64,000 bases of DNA, taken from Lachnospiraceae bacterium. GTDB lineage: Bacteria; Bacillota; Clostridia; Lachnospirales; Lachnospiraceae. Where the stretch lies: contig SVFD01000003.1 in NCBI GenBank assembly GCA_015057025.1, forward strand, positions 1-64,000, in the 5' to 3' direction. Of this stretch, positions 34,994 to 44,716 are shown piece by piece. The notes beneath the pieces are model-generated. The model worked only from the letters and a program-made list of their open reading frames with translations, made no database searches and was not told the origin of the DNA. The position numbers were made by a program, and so were the translations under genes. Numbering within the stretch: position 1 is the first letter of the stretch; each line of letters starts with the position of its first letter.

Positions 34994-35932
34994 ATGAAAG
35001 TAGTTTATATGGGAACTCCCGATTTTGCAGTGGGAGCATTAGAAAGTATCATAAAGGCAGGACATGAGGTTGTTTTAGTGGTTACTCAGCCCGATAAACC
35101 CAAGGGCCGTGGAAAAGAGATGCAGATGACACCTGTAAAGCAGTGCGCTCTTGCCCATGATATTCCTGTTTTTCAACCGGTTAAAATTAAAGAAAAGGAT
35201 GCGGTCGATTATCTTAAGACCTTTGAAGCGGATATTTTTGTGGTTGCAGCTTTTGGACAGATTTTATCATCAGAAATTCTGCATATGCCAAAGTATGGTT
35301 GCGTTAATATTCATGCATCACTTTTACCTATGTATCGTGGGGCGGCTCCTATTCAGGCGGTTATTATTAACAAAGAAAAAGAAACCGGTGTGACCATTAT
35401 GCAGATGGATGAAGGTTTGGATACCGGAGACATGCTTATGAAGGAAGTGATTCCCATTGAAGCTGATGAGACCGGTGAAAGCTTACATGATAAGTTAAGT
35501 GAACTGGGTGCAAACATGATTGTGAAAGCTTTGGCTGCAATTGAAGACGGTAGTATTACGGCAACCCCACAAGGGGATGGAAAGACCTGTTACGCCTCCA
35601 TGTTAAAGAAGGAGATGGGATGCATTGATTGGAACAAATCGGCAGATGATATTGAACATCTGGTAAGAGGTTTGTATCCTTGGCCCGGAACCTACACTTT
35701 CTTAAACGGTAAGATGATGAAATTATGTAAGGTGGCTTTAAGCGAAGTACCTGTTGATGGTAAGCCCGGAGAAATCTGTCTGGTTACAAAGGATTGTCTT
35801 GCCGTAAATACAGGCGAAGGGACACTTGAAATCAGGGAACTTCAACCTGAGGGGAAGAAAAGAATGACAGTACATGATTTTTTATTGGGCAATCGGCTTG
35901 AAAAAGGCATGTACTTTAAGATGAACAGATAA
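34994..35932 (+). CDS. fmt: methionyl-tRNA formyltransferase
   Basis: A 312-residue enzyme using 10-formyl-THF to formylate initiator Met-tRNA. Motifs are MGTPDFAVGALESI, HASLLPMYRGAAPIQ (formyl-THF-binding) and DEGLDTGDML; the C-terminal OB-like tRNA-binding domain begins near 205. The spacing to def is 63 bases and to rsmB 29 bases. In many Lachnospiraceae a zinc metallopeptidase gene sits between fmt and rsmB; it is absent here. Confidence 0.97.
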   Translation: MKVVYMGTPDFAVGALESIIKAGHEVVLVVTQPDKPKGRGKEMQMTPVKQCALAHDIPVFQPVKIKEKDAVDYLKTFEADIFVVAAFGQILSSEILHMPKYGCVNIHASLLPMYRGAAPIQAVIINKEKETGVTIMQMDEGLDTGDMLMKEVIPIEADETGESLHDKLSELGANMIVKALAAIEDGSITATPQGDGKTCYASMLKKEMGCIDWNKSADDIEHLVRGLYPWPGTYTFLNGKMMKLCKVALSEVPVDGKPGEICLVTKDCLAVNTGEGTLEIRELQPEGKKRMTVHDFLLGNRLEKGMYFKMNR

Positions 35933-35961
35933 TAGGCTTTTACAAAGCCGCAGGAGGGAAT

Positions 35962-37329
35962 ATGCCCCAGGAAAAGGATGATCTGCTTTTAAGACAATTA
36001 GTACTGGAAACTTTATTGGAAGTAAGCAGCAAGGGAGAATATATCAATATTGTTCTAAAAGGAGTACTGGATAAATACAATTATCTGGACAGCAAGAAGA
36101 AAGCTTTTATGAAAAAATTAGCTACGGGCTGTCTGGAACGAAAAATAGAATTGGATTATATTATTGATTATTTTTCTAAGACAAAGACGGTCAAGATGAA
36201 ACCGGTGATTCGTCTGATTATGGAGATGGGTGTTTACCAGATTCTGTATATGGATAATGTGTATGATACAGCGGCTTGTAATATGGCGGTAAGTCTTGCT
36301 AAGAAAAAAGGATTTCATGGACTGACGGGTTTTGTAAACGGTGTATTAAGAACTGTGTGTCGGGAAAAAGACAATATCAGCTATCCGAAAAAAGAGGATG
36401 ATTATCTTAAATATGCCACTATACGTTATTCCATGCCGGAGTGGATCGTAAAGCTTTGGCTGGAACAATACGGTGAAGCGGTTACGGAAACCATGCTGGA
36501 AGCAGTTCTGCAGGAGAATGTGGTAACGGTACGTGTGGATGAAAATCTTGAAGCAATGAAGCAAAATGAATTGTTGCTCAGATGGAAAGAAGCAGGAATA
36601 AAAGTAGAGAAGCATCCATATCTTCCGTATGCTTTTACCTTAGTGGGGACATCTTCCATACAGGGCTTGTATGGTTATAAAGAGGGCTATTTTACCGTGC
36701 AGGATGTCAGCTCTATGTTGGTATGTGAATGTGCCGGAATTTGTAAAGATGATATTATCATAGACACTTGTGCGGCACCCGGTGGTAAAACCATGCATGC
36801 TGCCACCAAATTGCAGGGAAGCGGTATGGTACATTCATGTGATGTGACGGAATACAAAGCAGAAAAAATACAAGAAAACATTACCCGTATGGGATATGAG
36901 AATATTACCGTTCATGTTGCGGACGCTACGAAAGAAGTGACGGAATTTATAGAAGTAGCAGATGTAGTGTTGGTTGATGTGCCTTGCTCTGGTCTTGGTG
37001 TGCTTGGCAAGAAAGCCGATATTAAGTATCGTATTACAAGAGAGCAGACGGAAGAAATTGTTACGTTACAAAGGAAAATATTAACCAATATATATAAATA
37101 CGTAAAAAAGGGCGGTACAATTATTTACAGCACATGTACCGTAAATAAAGCAGAAAACAATGACAATGTAAAATGGATGATTGAGAATCTTCCTTTGGAA
37201 GTGGTTCCTTTGAGAGAGGAATTACCGGAGGCATTGAAGCCTTTTGTGGGAGAAGACGGAACCCTGCAGTTGTTTAAGGGAGTTCATAAATGCGACGGAT
37301 TTTACATTGCAAAGCTAAGAAGGATTTAA
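35962..37329 (+). CDS. rsmB: 16S rRNA m5C967 methyltransferase RsmB
   Basis: A 455-residue two-domain protein: an N-terminal NusB-like RNA-binding domain (about 1-145) and a NOL1/NOP2/Sun methyltransferase domain. SAM binding is seen at DTCAAPGGKTMHAA; the active site has VDVPCSGLGVLGKKADIKYR, and the catalytic cysteine is in YSTCTVNKAEN. It methylates C967 of 16S rRNA. GGAGGG precedes ATG 35962, and the stop is 4 bases before rlmN, so the two are translationally linked. Confidence 0.95.
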   Translation: MPQEKDDLLLRQLVLETLLEVSSKGEYINIVLKGVLDKYNYLDSKKKAFMKKLATGCLERKIELDYIIDYFSKTKTVKMKPVIRLIMEMGVYQILYMDNVYDTAACNMAVSLAKKKGFHGLTGFVNGVLRTVCREKDNISYPKKEDDYLKYATIRYSMPEWIVKLWLEQYGEAVTETMLEAVLQENVVTVRVDENLEAMKQNELLLRWKEAGIKVEKHPYLPYAFTLVGTSSIQGLYGYKEGYFTVQDVSSMLVCECAGICKDDIIIDTCAAPGGKTMHAATKLQGSGMVHSCDVTEYKAEKIQENITRMGYENITVHVADATKEVTEFIEVADVVLVDVPCSGLGVLGKKADIKYRITREQTEEIVTLQRKILTNIYKYVKKGGTIIYSTCTVNKAENNDNVKWMIENLPLEVVPLREELPEALKPFVGEDGTLQLFKGVHKCDGFYIAKLRRI

Positions 37330-37333
37330 AACA

Positions 37334-38368
37334 ATGGTCGATATTAAATCGCTGACCTTACAGGAATTAAAAATCGAATTAACAGCCATGGGTGAAAAAG
37401 CATTTCGAGCCGGTCAAATGTATGACTGGATGCATAAAAGATTGGCCAGGAGTTTTGATGAAATGACCAATTTATCCCAGAGCTTAAGAGAAACCTGTAA
37501 GACGCGTTTTCATTATGTTACATTAAATACAGTACAGGTACAGGAGTCTAAGATTGACGGAACTAAGAAGTTTTTATTTGAACTTCCTGACGGCAATTTG
37601 GTTGAAAGCGTTTGGATGAAGTATCATCATGGGAATTCTGTATGTATCTCTTCACAGGTAGGCTGCAAAATGGGGTGCCGGTTCTGTGCATCCACTTTGG
37701 ACGGATGGGAGAGAAATCTTACACCTTCCGAGATGTTGGAACAGATTTACGCCATTACCGTATTGACGGGAGAACGCGTATCCAATGTGGTTGTAATGGG
37801 AACCGGAGAACCTATGGATAATTATGATAATCTGGTTCGTTTTATTAAGCTTTTAACTGATGAGAATGGTTTGAATATCAGTCAGAGAAATATAACGGTT
37901 TCAACCTGTGGCATTGTGCCGGAGATTCGTCAACTGGCCGATGAGGGATTACAGATTACGCTGGCGCTTTCCCTGCATGCACCTAATGATGAGAAACGCA
38001 AGGAATTGATGCCCATTGCCAAGAAATATTCCTTGGAAGAGGTGTTAGAGGCCTGTGATTACTATTTTGAAAAGACAGGTAGGCGTATCAGTTTTGAGTA
38101 TGCACTGGTAGGCGGCGTAAATGATAATGAAAGAGAAGCAGAAGAGTTGATTTCTCTTTTACAGGGAAGAAATTGTCATGTTAATTTGATTCCCGTAAAC
38201 CCCATAAAAGAAAGAGATTATGTCTCTACCAACCGCCAAAATACGGAGCGGTTTAAAAATAAACTTGAAAAAAGTAAAATTCAATGTACAATAAGAAGGG
38301 AAATGGGCAGAGATATTGATGGTGCCTGTGGACAACTTAGAAGACGTCATGTTCAGAAAGAACAGTAG
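37334..38368 (+). CDS. rlmN: 23S rRNA/tRNA adenine-C2 methyltransferase RlmN
   Basis: A 344-residue radical-SAM enzyme making m2A in 23S rRNA (A2503) and some tRNAs. The Fe-S motif is CKMGCRFC, followed by GTGEPMDNYDN. The methyl-carrying cysteine lies in DGACGQL near the C-terminus, and a further Cys in TVSTCGIVP. Cfr-type resistance proteins share the fold, but the length and the GRDIDGACGQLR ending are those of RlmN. It lies 4 bases after rsmB and 12 bases before the phosphatase gene. Confidence 0.96.
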   Translation: MVDIKSLTLQELKIELTAMGEKAFRAGQMYDWMHKRLARSFDEMTNLSQSLRETCKTRFHYVTLNTVQVQESKIDGTKKFLFELPDGNLVESVWMKYHHGNSVCISSQVGCKMGCRFCASTLDGWERNLTPSEMLEQIYAITVLTGERVSNVVVMGTGEPMDNYDNLVRFIKLLTDENGLNISQRNITVSTCGIVPEIRQLADEGLQITLALSLHAPNDEKRKELMPIAKKYSLEEVLEACDYYFEKTGRRISFEYALVGGVNDNEREAEELISLLQGRNCHVNLIPVNPIKERDYVSTNRQNTERFKNKLEKSKIQCTIRREMGRDIDGACGQLRRRHVQKEQ

Positions 38369-38380
38369 GAGGATATAGCC

Positions 38381-39106
38381 GTGATAAGGGCATTTTCCGT
38401 AACGGACATAGGAAGGAAAAGACAACTGAATCAGGATTTTGTTTTTACATCCGAACTGCCGCTTGGGTGTCTCCCAAATCTTTTTGTGGTAGCGGACGGT
38501 ATGGGAGGTCACAAAGCAGGAGATTTTGCTTCTAAATATACGGTGGAAACCATTGTAGAAGAAGTGGGTAAAGCCAGAAACAAGGAACCGATAGAAATTT
38601 TACAGACTGCCATACAGCGTGCCAATCAGAGAGTAAGGCGTAAGGCAATGGAAGATGAAAATATGGTCGGTATGGGAACCACAGTAGTAGCATCCACATA
38701 TAAAGACGGCATTCTATATGTGGCCAATGTAGGGGACAGCAGACTATATGTTATCAACGATGAAATACGGCAGATTACCAGAGACCATTCCTATGTGGAA
38801 GAAATGGTTCGTATGGGTAACCTTGACAGGGTATCCGCAAGAAACCACCCGGATAAAAATATTATTACCAGAGCAGTAGGTGCTATGGATACAATAAATG
38901 TGGATTTCTTTGAGGTAGAGCTAAAAAAAGGAGATATTGTATTGATGTGCTCAGATGGTCTTACCAATATGATAGAGGATGAAGAAATCTTAAATATATT
39001 AAAAAGGGAAAAAGGTCTGGAACATAAGGCAGAGGAACTGATAAAGATTGCCAACAACAATGGCGGAAAAGATAATATAGCCGTTGTGTTGATGGAACAG
39101 ATATAG
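38381..39106 (+). CDS. PP2C-type Ser/Thr phosphatase (PrpC/Stp)
   Basis: A 241-residue PPM-family metal-dependent phosphatase. Metal ligands and motifs appear in the order TDIGRKRQLNQD, VADGMGGHKAGD, VGDSRLYV, SDGLTNM and GGKDNIAVVL. It reverses phosphorylation by the PASTA kinase encoded 14 bases downstream. The start is GTG 38381, with AGGAGG 7-8 bases upstream. The prpC-prkC-rsgA-rpe order is the standard Firmicute layout. Confidence 0.95.
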   Translation: MIRAFSVTDIGRKRQLNQDFVFTSELPLGCLPNLFVVADGMGGHKAGDFASKYTVETIVEEVGKARNKEPIEILQTAIQRANQRVRRKAMEDENMVGMGTTVVASTYKDGILYVANVGDSRLYVINDEIRQITRDHSYVEEMVRMGNLDRVSARNHPDKNIITRAVGAMDTINVDFFEVELKKGDIVLMCSDGLTNMIEDEEILNILKREKGLEHKAEELIKIANNNGGKDNIAVVLMEQI

Positions 39107-39120
39107 TTGTGAGGTAAGTT

Positions 39121-41316
39121 ATGATAAAAATGGGTATGATGATAGGAGACCGCTATGAGATTTTAGAATCCATAGGAACCGGCGGAATGTCAGATGTATA
39201 CAAAGCAAAATGCCATAAATTAAACCGTTTTGTAGCGGTAAAAGTTTTAAAGCAGGAGTTTAGTGAGAGTACTGAGTTTGTATCCAAATTCCGTACAGAG
39301 GCGCAGGCTGCTGCAGGCTTAATGCATCCTAATATTGTGAATGTATATGATGTTGGTGAAGAAAACGGCATCAATTATATTGTTATGGAGCTGGTAGAAG
39401 GCATTACCTTAAAACGTTATATTGAAAAGAAAGCACGTCTTTCCGTAAAAGAGGCTGTCAGCATCGCCATTCAGATATCTATGGGTATCGAAGCTGCACA
39501 TAACAATAATATTATCCATCGCGATATTAAGCCTCAGAATATTATTATCAGTAAAGAAGGTAAGGTAAAAGTAACTGATTTTGGTATTGCAAAAGCAGCT
39601 ACCAGCAATACTATTACTTCTAACGTAATGGGAAGTGTTCATTATACTTCACCGGAACAGGCGAGAGGCGGTTTCAGTGATGAAAAGAGCGACATTTATT
39701 CTCTCGGTATTACCATGTTTGAAATGCTTACGGGTCGCGTTCCTTTTAACGGAGATACTACAGTGGCAATTGCTATTAAGCATATTCAGGAAGAAATGCC
39801 TTCTCCCCGTAATTATGTACCTGAGATACCTATCAGTGTAGAGCAGATTGTTTTGAAGTGTACTCAGAAGAGTCCGGACCGACGTTATCAGAAAATGCCC
39901 GAACTTGTGGAGGATTTAAAGAAATCATTAATCAGCCCCAACGAAGATTTTGTGAAACTTGCGGCAGCAGAGAAGAGCGCTGTAACCAAAGCAATGTCTG
40001 ATAAAGAGAGAGAGCAGATAAAACGTAATTCTGTAGTAAAAACCGATGCAGTTATTACTGCAGCGGCAGCAGGCGGCATTGCGTTACAGAATACCGATAA
40101 AATGGATGCCCCCAAAACAGTTGCTCAGAAGAAGGCAGCACAGTCAGCTGCTACGGATAAGAAGAGTGCTGTAATCAGTGAGCGTCAAAAGAGGGCTCGT
40201 AAGGAAGAAGAACTTGCAACAAGAAAGAAAACAGTTTCAAAACCGAAGAAGCCTCAAACCGATACTTATGAGGATGACGACGAAGATTCTCCCATGGAGA
40301 AATTAAAAACCGTTCTGATTATCGTAGGTGCTGTGTTAATCGGTTGCATAATTCTTTATTTTGCAGGATTGGCAGCAGGAATTTTCGGTAACGGAAATGA
40401 TAAACAGAAGGCAGAAATGGTAAATGTACCAAATGTAATAGGAGATACTTTGGAGGATGCCAAAACTGCTTTGGAAATGGTGGATTTAAAATATGATATA
40501 GAATATGTTCCTTCTGAGGGAACAGCAGAAAATATTGTTATATCTACAATACCTACAGCGAATGCGGAAGTTGAAGAGGGGACAGAGGTGCTGTTAACCG
40601 TTTGCATGAATGGTGAAGGCGTGGAGGTTCCTTCTGTTCTCAATTATTCAGAAGCAGAGGCTACGGCACTACTTGAAAAAGAAGGATTTGTTGTAGAAAA
40701 GATAGAAGAACACCACGATGAAATTGTAAAAGGAAATGTGATTTCGCAAACACCGGAAGCGGGAAGTGTCATGAGCCGTGAAGGAACCGTTACCATTATA
40801 ATCAGTAGCGGTAAATTAAAAACGGATGTTTCCATGCCGAATCTTATCGGTATGAGTGAAGAAGAAGCAAAGCAGGCATTAACTGATTTGGGCCTGGTAT
40901 GTAAGTCTGTCAGTGAAGAATATAGTGATACTGTTGAATCGGGCAAGGTATGTTACCAAAGTTATACCGAAGGCTCCAGTATTGATGAAGGTACAGAAAT
41001 TGATTTAAAATTAAGTCTCGGACCTGAACCCAGATATTATAATTTTAATCATCATGTTGCGGCACCGCCACGCTATACAGGAGGAACAGCGACGGTAATT
41101 CTTACTGCACCTGACGGAAGTGAGTTGTGGAATTCCACTACGGCATCTTTCCCGGTACAGATTAATTTGAGTAATATTTATGCTGTTCCAAAGGGAACGT
41201 TAACCATTACCTATACAGTTTATGTGCAGGAAGAGGTTTATGATGCGGCCGGAAATGTAACAATTCAGAATGTGCCGGCACAGGATTCTTACACATATGA
41301 GGTTACATTTGAATAA
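39121..41316 (+). CDS. prkC: PASTA-domain Ser/Thr protein kinase (PrkC/StkP type)
   Basis: A 731-residue membrane kinase. The catalytic domain (about 10-275) has IGTGGMSDVYKA, VAVKVLK, HRDIKPQNIII and DFGIAKA. A Lys/Ala-rich juxtamembrane linker leads to one membrane segment near 395-420. Three PASTA repeats follow (starting near VNVPNVIGDTLEDA, VEVPSVLNYSEAEA and VSMPNLIGMSEEEA). A ~100-residue beta-rich domain at the end is extra to the basic PrkC design. PASTA repeats sense peptidoglycan fragments or lipid II, and the kinase controls wall synthesis, division and dormancy. GAGGT precedes ATG 39121. The stop overlaps the rsgA start (TAATG). Confidence 0.95.
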   Translation: MIKMGMMIGDRYEILESIGTGGMSDVYKAKCHKLNRFVAVKVLKQEFSESTEFVSKFRTEAQAAAGLMHPNIVNVYDVGEENGINYIVMELVEGITLKRYIEKKARLSVKEAVSIAIQISMGIEAAHNNNIIHRDIKPQNIIISKEGKVKVTDFGIAKAATSNTITSNVMGSVHYTSPEQARGGFSDEKSDIYSLGITMFEMLTGRVPFNGDTTVAIAIKHIQEEMPSPRNYVPEIPISVEQIVLKCTQKSPDRRYQKMPELVEDLKKSLISPNEDFVKLAAAEKSAVTKAMSDKEREQIKRNSVVKTDAVITAAAAGGIALQNTDKMDAPKTVAQKKAAQSAATDKKSAVISERQKRARKEEELATRKKTVSKPKKPQTDTYEDDDEDSPMEKLKTVLIIVGAVLIGCIILYFAGLAAGIFGNGNDKQKAEMVNVPNVIGDTLEDAKTALEMVDLKYDIEYVPSEGTAENIVISTIPTANAEVEEGTEVLLTVCMNGEGVEVPSVLNYSEAEATALLEKEGFVVEKIEEHHDEIVKGNVISQTPEAGSVMSREGTVTIIISSGKLKTDVSMPNLIGMSEEEAKQALTDLGLVCKSVSEEYSDTVESGKVCYQSYTEGSSIDEGTEIDLKLSLGPEPRYYNFNHHVAAPPRYTGGTATVILTAPDGSELWNSTTASFPVQINLSNIYAVPKGTLTITYTVYVQEEVYDAAGNVTIQNVPAQDSYTYEVTFE

Positions 41317-42233
41317 TGGCGGAAAGAATGGAAGAGAAGGAAATTAAAAGAGGCAGAATTATTAAAGGAATTGCCGGTTTTTATTATGTACATGTGCCTC
41401 ATGAAGGCGTGTATGAATGTAAGGCGAAAGGAATCTTTCGCAAAGACGGCAAAAAGCCCTTAGTGGGAGATGATGTTGAACTAAAGTGCTTGGATGTTGA
41501 CAAAATGCTTGGAAACATCACGGCACTTTTGCCGCGTAAAAGCGAATTGATAAGACCTTCAGTGGCTAATATAGATCAGGCTCTGATTGTATTTGCAATT
41601 ACAAAACCTACACCGAATTTTAATCTGTTGGATCGCTTTTTGATTATGATGCAGAGTCAGGGATTAAATTGTACAATTTGCTTTAATAAAAGTGATATTG
41701 CAGATGAAAAAGAAATCGAAGAAATCAGACAGGCATATGAAGCATGTGGTAATCAGGTATTGTTTGTCAGTGCCCGTGAAGAAATCGGTTTGGAAGAAGT
41801 GCGTTCCGCAATTACAAATAAGACAACGGCAGTAGCAGGACCCAGCGGTGTCGGAAAGTCATCATTGATAAACAAATTGTGCGGTTACGAGATGATGCAA
41901 ACCGGAGAAATCAGCCAAAAGATTGGACGAGGTAAGCATACTACCAGACATACGGAGCTTTTTGCGGCGGAGCAGATTGGTGAAGAGACTTATTTGATGG
42001 ATACGCCGGGATTTAGTTCTTTAATGGTTTTTTTGGAGGATAAGTCTGACTTGTGTCGTTATTATCCTGAATTCGATGATTATGAAGTAAATTGCAAATT
42101 TCAGGGATGTTCGCACATCAGTGAACCGGTGTGCGGAATTAAGGAAGCATTGAAAGAAGGAAAGATTAGTTCTTTGCGATATGAAAATTATAAACTTCTT
42201 TATGAAGAATTGAAGTTACAGAAGAAATATTAA
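41316..42233 (+). CDS. rsgA: ribosome small-subunit GTPase RsgA
   Basis: A 305-residue circularly permuted GTPase that assists 30S maturation. It has an N-terminal OB fold. The G motifs appear in permuted order: FNKSD (G4), then GPSGVGKSSLINKLCG (G1) and DTPGFSSL (G3). The C-terminal zinc site reads CKFQGCSHISEPVCGI. It overlaps the kinase stop by one base; a second in-frame ATG at 41328 is an alternative start. Its activity is commonly regulated by phosphorylation from PrkC-type kinases. Confidence 0.95.
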   Translation: MAERMEEKEIKRGRIIKGIAGFYYVHVPHEGVYECKAKGIFRKDGKKPLVGDDVELKCLDVDKMLGNITALLPRKSELIRPSVANIDQALIVFAITKPTPNFNLLDRFLIMMQSQGLNCTICFNKSDIADEKEIEEIRQAYEACGNQVLFVSAREEIGLEEVRSAITNKTTAVAGPSGVGKSSLINKLCGYEMMQTGEISQKIGRGKHTTRHTELFAAEQIGEETYLMDTPGFSSLMVFLEDKSDLCRYYPEFDDYEVNCKFQGCSHISEPVCGIKEALKEGKISSLRYENYKLLYEELKLQKKY

Positions 42234-42247
42234 ACAGGAGAAAAGTG

Positions 42248-42901
42248 ATGAAGGAAAGAATTCTTGCCCCCTCAATTTTATCGGCAGATTTTACAAAGTT
42301 AGGGGAAGAAATTAAAAGAGTAGAGGAAGCAGGCGCGAAGTATTTACATTTTGATGTAATGGATGGTATGTTTGTACCTTCCATATCTTTTGGTATGCCT
42401 GTTTTAAAATCAATTCGTAAGGCATCGGATATTGTATATGATGTTCATTTGATGATTGTTGAGCCGGAGCGTTATGTGGAGTATTTCCGCAATTCCGGAG
42501 CGGATTTAATTACTGTTCATATTGAAACATTAAAAGAGCCTGAGGTGGTTTTAAAACAAATCAAAGATTTAGGCGCTAAGGTGGGACTTGCCATAAATCC
42601 AGAAACCGAGGTGGAGAAGGTATATCCTTATCTTCATCTAATTGATATGGCATTGGTTATGACCGTACATCCCGGTTTCGGCGGACAGAAGTATATTCAT
42701 GATTGTACAGCTAAGATTGCGGCGTTGGCAGCTAAAAGAGATGAATTTAGTCTGGATTATGACATTGAAGTGGATGGCGGTATTGGTGAAAGTACCATTG
42801 ATGAAGCAATGGATGCCGGAGCAAATATTTTAGTGGCTGGCTCTAGTGTATACAGCGGAGATGCTTATGAGAATGCTAAGAAGTTGATTGCAAAGTTTTA
42901 A
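42248..42901 (+). CDS. rpe: ribulose-phosphate 3-epimerase
   Basis: A 217-residue TIM-barrel enzyme interconverting ribulose-5-P and xylulose-5-P. Motifs are APSILSADF, HFDVMDGMFVP (metal and catalytic Asp), VHLMI, VHPGFGGQ and EVDGGI with the second catalytic Asp. The start is ATG 42248 (7 bases after AGGAG); GTG 42245 is also possible. The thiamine pyrophosphokinase gene that often follows rpe in related genomes is missing and a GtrA-like gene takes its place. Confidence 0.95.
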   Translation: MKERILAPSILSADFTKLGEEIKRVEEAGAKYLHFDVMDGMFVPSISFGMPVLKSIRKASDIVYDVHLMIVEPERYVEYFRNSGADLITVHIETLKEPEVVLKQIKDLGAKVGLAINPETEVEKVYPYLHLIDMALVMTVHPGFGGQKYIHDCTAKIAALAAKRDEFSLDYDIEVDGGIGESTIDEAMDAGANILVAGSSVYSGDAYENAKKLIAKF

Positions 42902-42973
42902 GCTTCTGTTTTTAGAATAGGATAAAGGATATTATCTTTTAAGCGATAAATAAAATTAAAAGAGGATAAAGGA

Positions 42974-43471
42974 ATGAAAATTTTTGAAAAATATCGGGAA
43001 ATAATCATTTACTTAATTGTGGGTGTGCTTACAACCATTGTTTCCTGGGGGGCATGTTTTGTGGCTAAGTTGTTTTTAGACCCGACACAGGAACTTCAGA
43101 ATTTTATTATAAACACTATCGGCTGGGTAGCAGGTGTGGTTTTTGCTTATCCCTTAAACCGTAAATGGGTGTTTAAGAGTAACAATGATAAAATTGTGAA
43201 AGAGTTCATGGGATTTGCAAGCTCAAGACTTTCTACATGGATTTTGGATATTTTGATTATGTGGTTCTTTGTGAATATTTGCCCGTTAAATAATCTTATC
43301 ATAAAAGTATGCAATTGGTTGAATATCAGTCTGGCGACTGCTGATATTGATTCCGTGAATTATTGGGTTGTTAAAATCTGTATTTCAGCAGTTTTAGTAA
43401 CCATTCTGAATTATGTGTTCAGTAAGCTGCTTATTTTTAAAAAGTCGAAGAAAGCATCTGATACAGAATAG
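42974..43471 (+). CDS. GtrA-like small membrane protein
   Basis: A 165-residue protein with four predicted membrane segments and the GtrA/DPMS2 pattern: EIIIYLIVGVLTTIVSW, WVAGVVFAYPLNRKWVFKS between segments two and three, and a basic tail. GtrA proteins are thought to flip or hold undecaprenyl-linked sugars for glycan or teichoic-acid decoration. No dedicated glycosyltransferase is adjacent, so its partner is unknown. ATG 42974 follows AGAGGATAAAGG. Confidence 0.85.
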   Translation: MKIFEKYREIIIYLIVGVLTTIVSWGACFVAKLFLDPTQELQNFIINTIGWVAGVVFAYPLNRKWVFKSNNDKIVKEFMGFASSRLSTWILDILIMWFFVNICPLNNLIIKVCNWLNISLATADIDSVNYWVVKICISAVLVTILNYVFSKLLIFKKSKKASDTE

Positions 43472-43516
43472 AATATATGCGGCAGGGAAGGATAAAAATC
43501 TATTTTTAATAGAAGA

Positions 43517-43546
43517 TTGTACTTTTTTGCCGCTTTGTGTTATAGT
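43517..43546 (+). promoter_or_regulatory. promoter of ychF
   Basis: TTGTAC (43517-43522) and TATAGT (43541-43546) have an 18-base spacer, about 58 bases before the ychF start. Confidence 0.55.
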
Positions 43547-43604
43547 AAACATTGTTTGAAAAGATTTTTATGATGATTTGTTAATATAAGGAGGCAATAA
43601 AGTT

Positions 43605-44702
43605 ATGAAGCTGGGCATAGTAGGACTTCCTAACGTAGGTAAAAGTACATTATTCAATTCATTAACCAAGGCAGGCGCAGAATCGGCAAATTATCCCTTC
43701 TGTACCATAGATCCGAACGTAGGTATCGTATCTGTACCGGATGAACGTATTAAGAAGTTGGGTGAGTTATACAGCACCAAGAAGGTAACACCGGCGGTAA
43801 TTGAATTTGTTGATATTGCAGGCCTTGTAAAAGGTGCATCCAAAGGTGAAGGTTTAGGAAATCAGTTCCTTAGCAATATCCGTGAGGTAGATGCTATTGT
43901 GCATGTGGTACGTTGTTTTGAGGACAGTAACGTTGTTCATGTGGATGGAAGTGTATCTCCCGTAAGAGATATTGAAACCATTAACTTGGAATTGGTATTT
44001 TCAGATATTGAAATTTTGGAAAGAAGAATCGCTAAGACAAGTAAGGGAGCAAGAAATGATAAAACTCTTGCTAAAGAACTTGCATTACTTGAAAGAGTAA
44101 AAGCGTTCTTGGAGGAAGGTAAGCTTGCGAAGGCTTTTGAAACGGAAGACGAGGATGAGGCCGACTGGTTAAAGTCATATAACTTATTAACTGCTAAGCC
44201 TGTTATCTATGCGGCAAATGTAGCAGAAGATGATTTGGCAAACGATGGTGCAGACAATGTCCATGTACAGGCAGTACGTAGCTTCGCAAAAGAAGATGGC
44301 AGTGAAGTATTTGTTATTTGTGCCCAGATTGAGCAGGAAATCGCAGAGTTGGATGATGAAGAAAAAGCAATGTTCTTGGAAGATTTAGGACTGTCAGAAT
44401 CCGGTCTTGAGAAGTTGATTGCAGCAAGTTACCGTATTTTAGGCTTAATCAGTTTCTTAACCGCAGGTGAAGATGAGTGTCGTGCATGGACCATTAAAGT
44501 AGGAACAAAGGCACCGCAGGCGGCCGGTAAAATTCACACTGATTTTGAAAGAGGATTTATTAAGGCCGAAGTAGTATCTTATGAGAATTTAATGGAACAG
44601 GGTTCTATTGCGGCAGCAAAAGAAAAAGGACTTGTTGGTCTTGAAGGTAAAGAATATGTAGTTAAAGACGGCGATGTAATTCTCTTTAGGTTTAATGTAT
44701 AA
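43605..44702 (+). CDS. ychF: redox-regulated ribosome-associated ATPase YchF
   Basis: A 365-residue Obg-family P-loop protein. It has GLPNVGKSTLFNSLT (G1), ANYPFCTIDPNVG, DIAGLVKGASKGEGLGN (G3), a coiled-coil helical domain (about 125-200), and NVAEDD, which replaces NKxD and explains the ATP preference. A C-terminal TGS domain ends FRFNV. It binds the ribosome and affects stress and translation. AAGGAGG precedes ATG 43605. It is monocistronic, with its own promoter and a downstream terminator. Confidence 0.96.
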   Translation: MKLGIVGLPNVGKSTLFNSLTKAGAESANYPFCTIDPNVGIVSVPDERIKKLGELYSTKKVTPAVIEFVDIAGLVKGASKGEGLGNQFLSNIREVDAIVHVVRCFEDSNVVHVDGSVSPVRDIETINLELVFSDIEILERRIAKTSKGARNDKTLAKELALLERVKAFLEEGKLAKAFETEDEDEADWLKSYNLLTAKPVIYAANVAEDDLANDGADNVHVQAVRSFAKEDGSEVFVICAQIEQEIAELDDEEKAMFLEDLGLSESGLEKLIAASYRILGLISFLTAGEDECRAWTIKVGTKAPQAAGKIHTDFERGFIKAEVVSYENLMEQGSIAAAKEKGLVGLEGKEYVVKDGDVILFRFNV

Positions 44703-44716
44703 GCATTGAAATTGTA

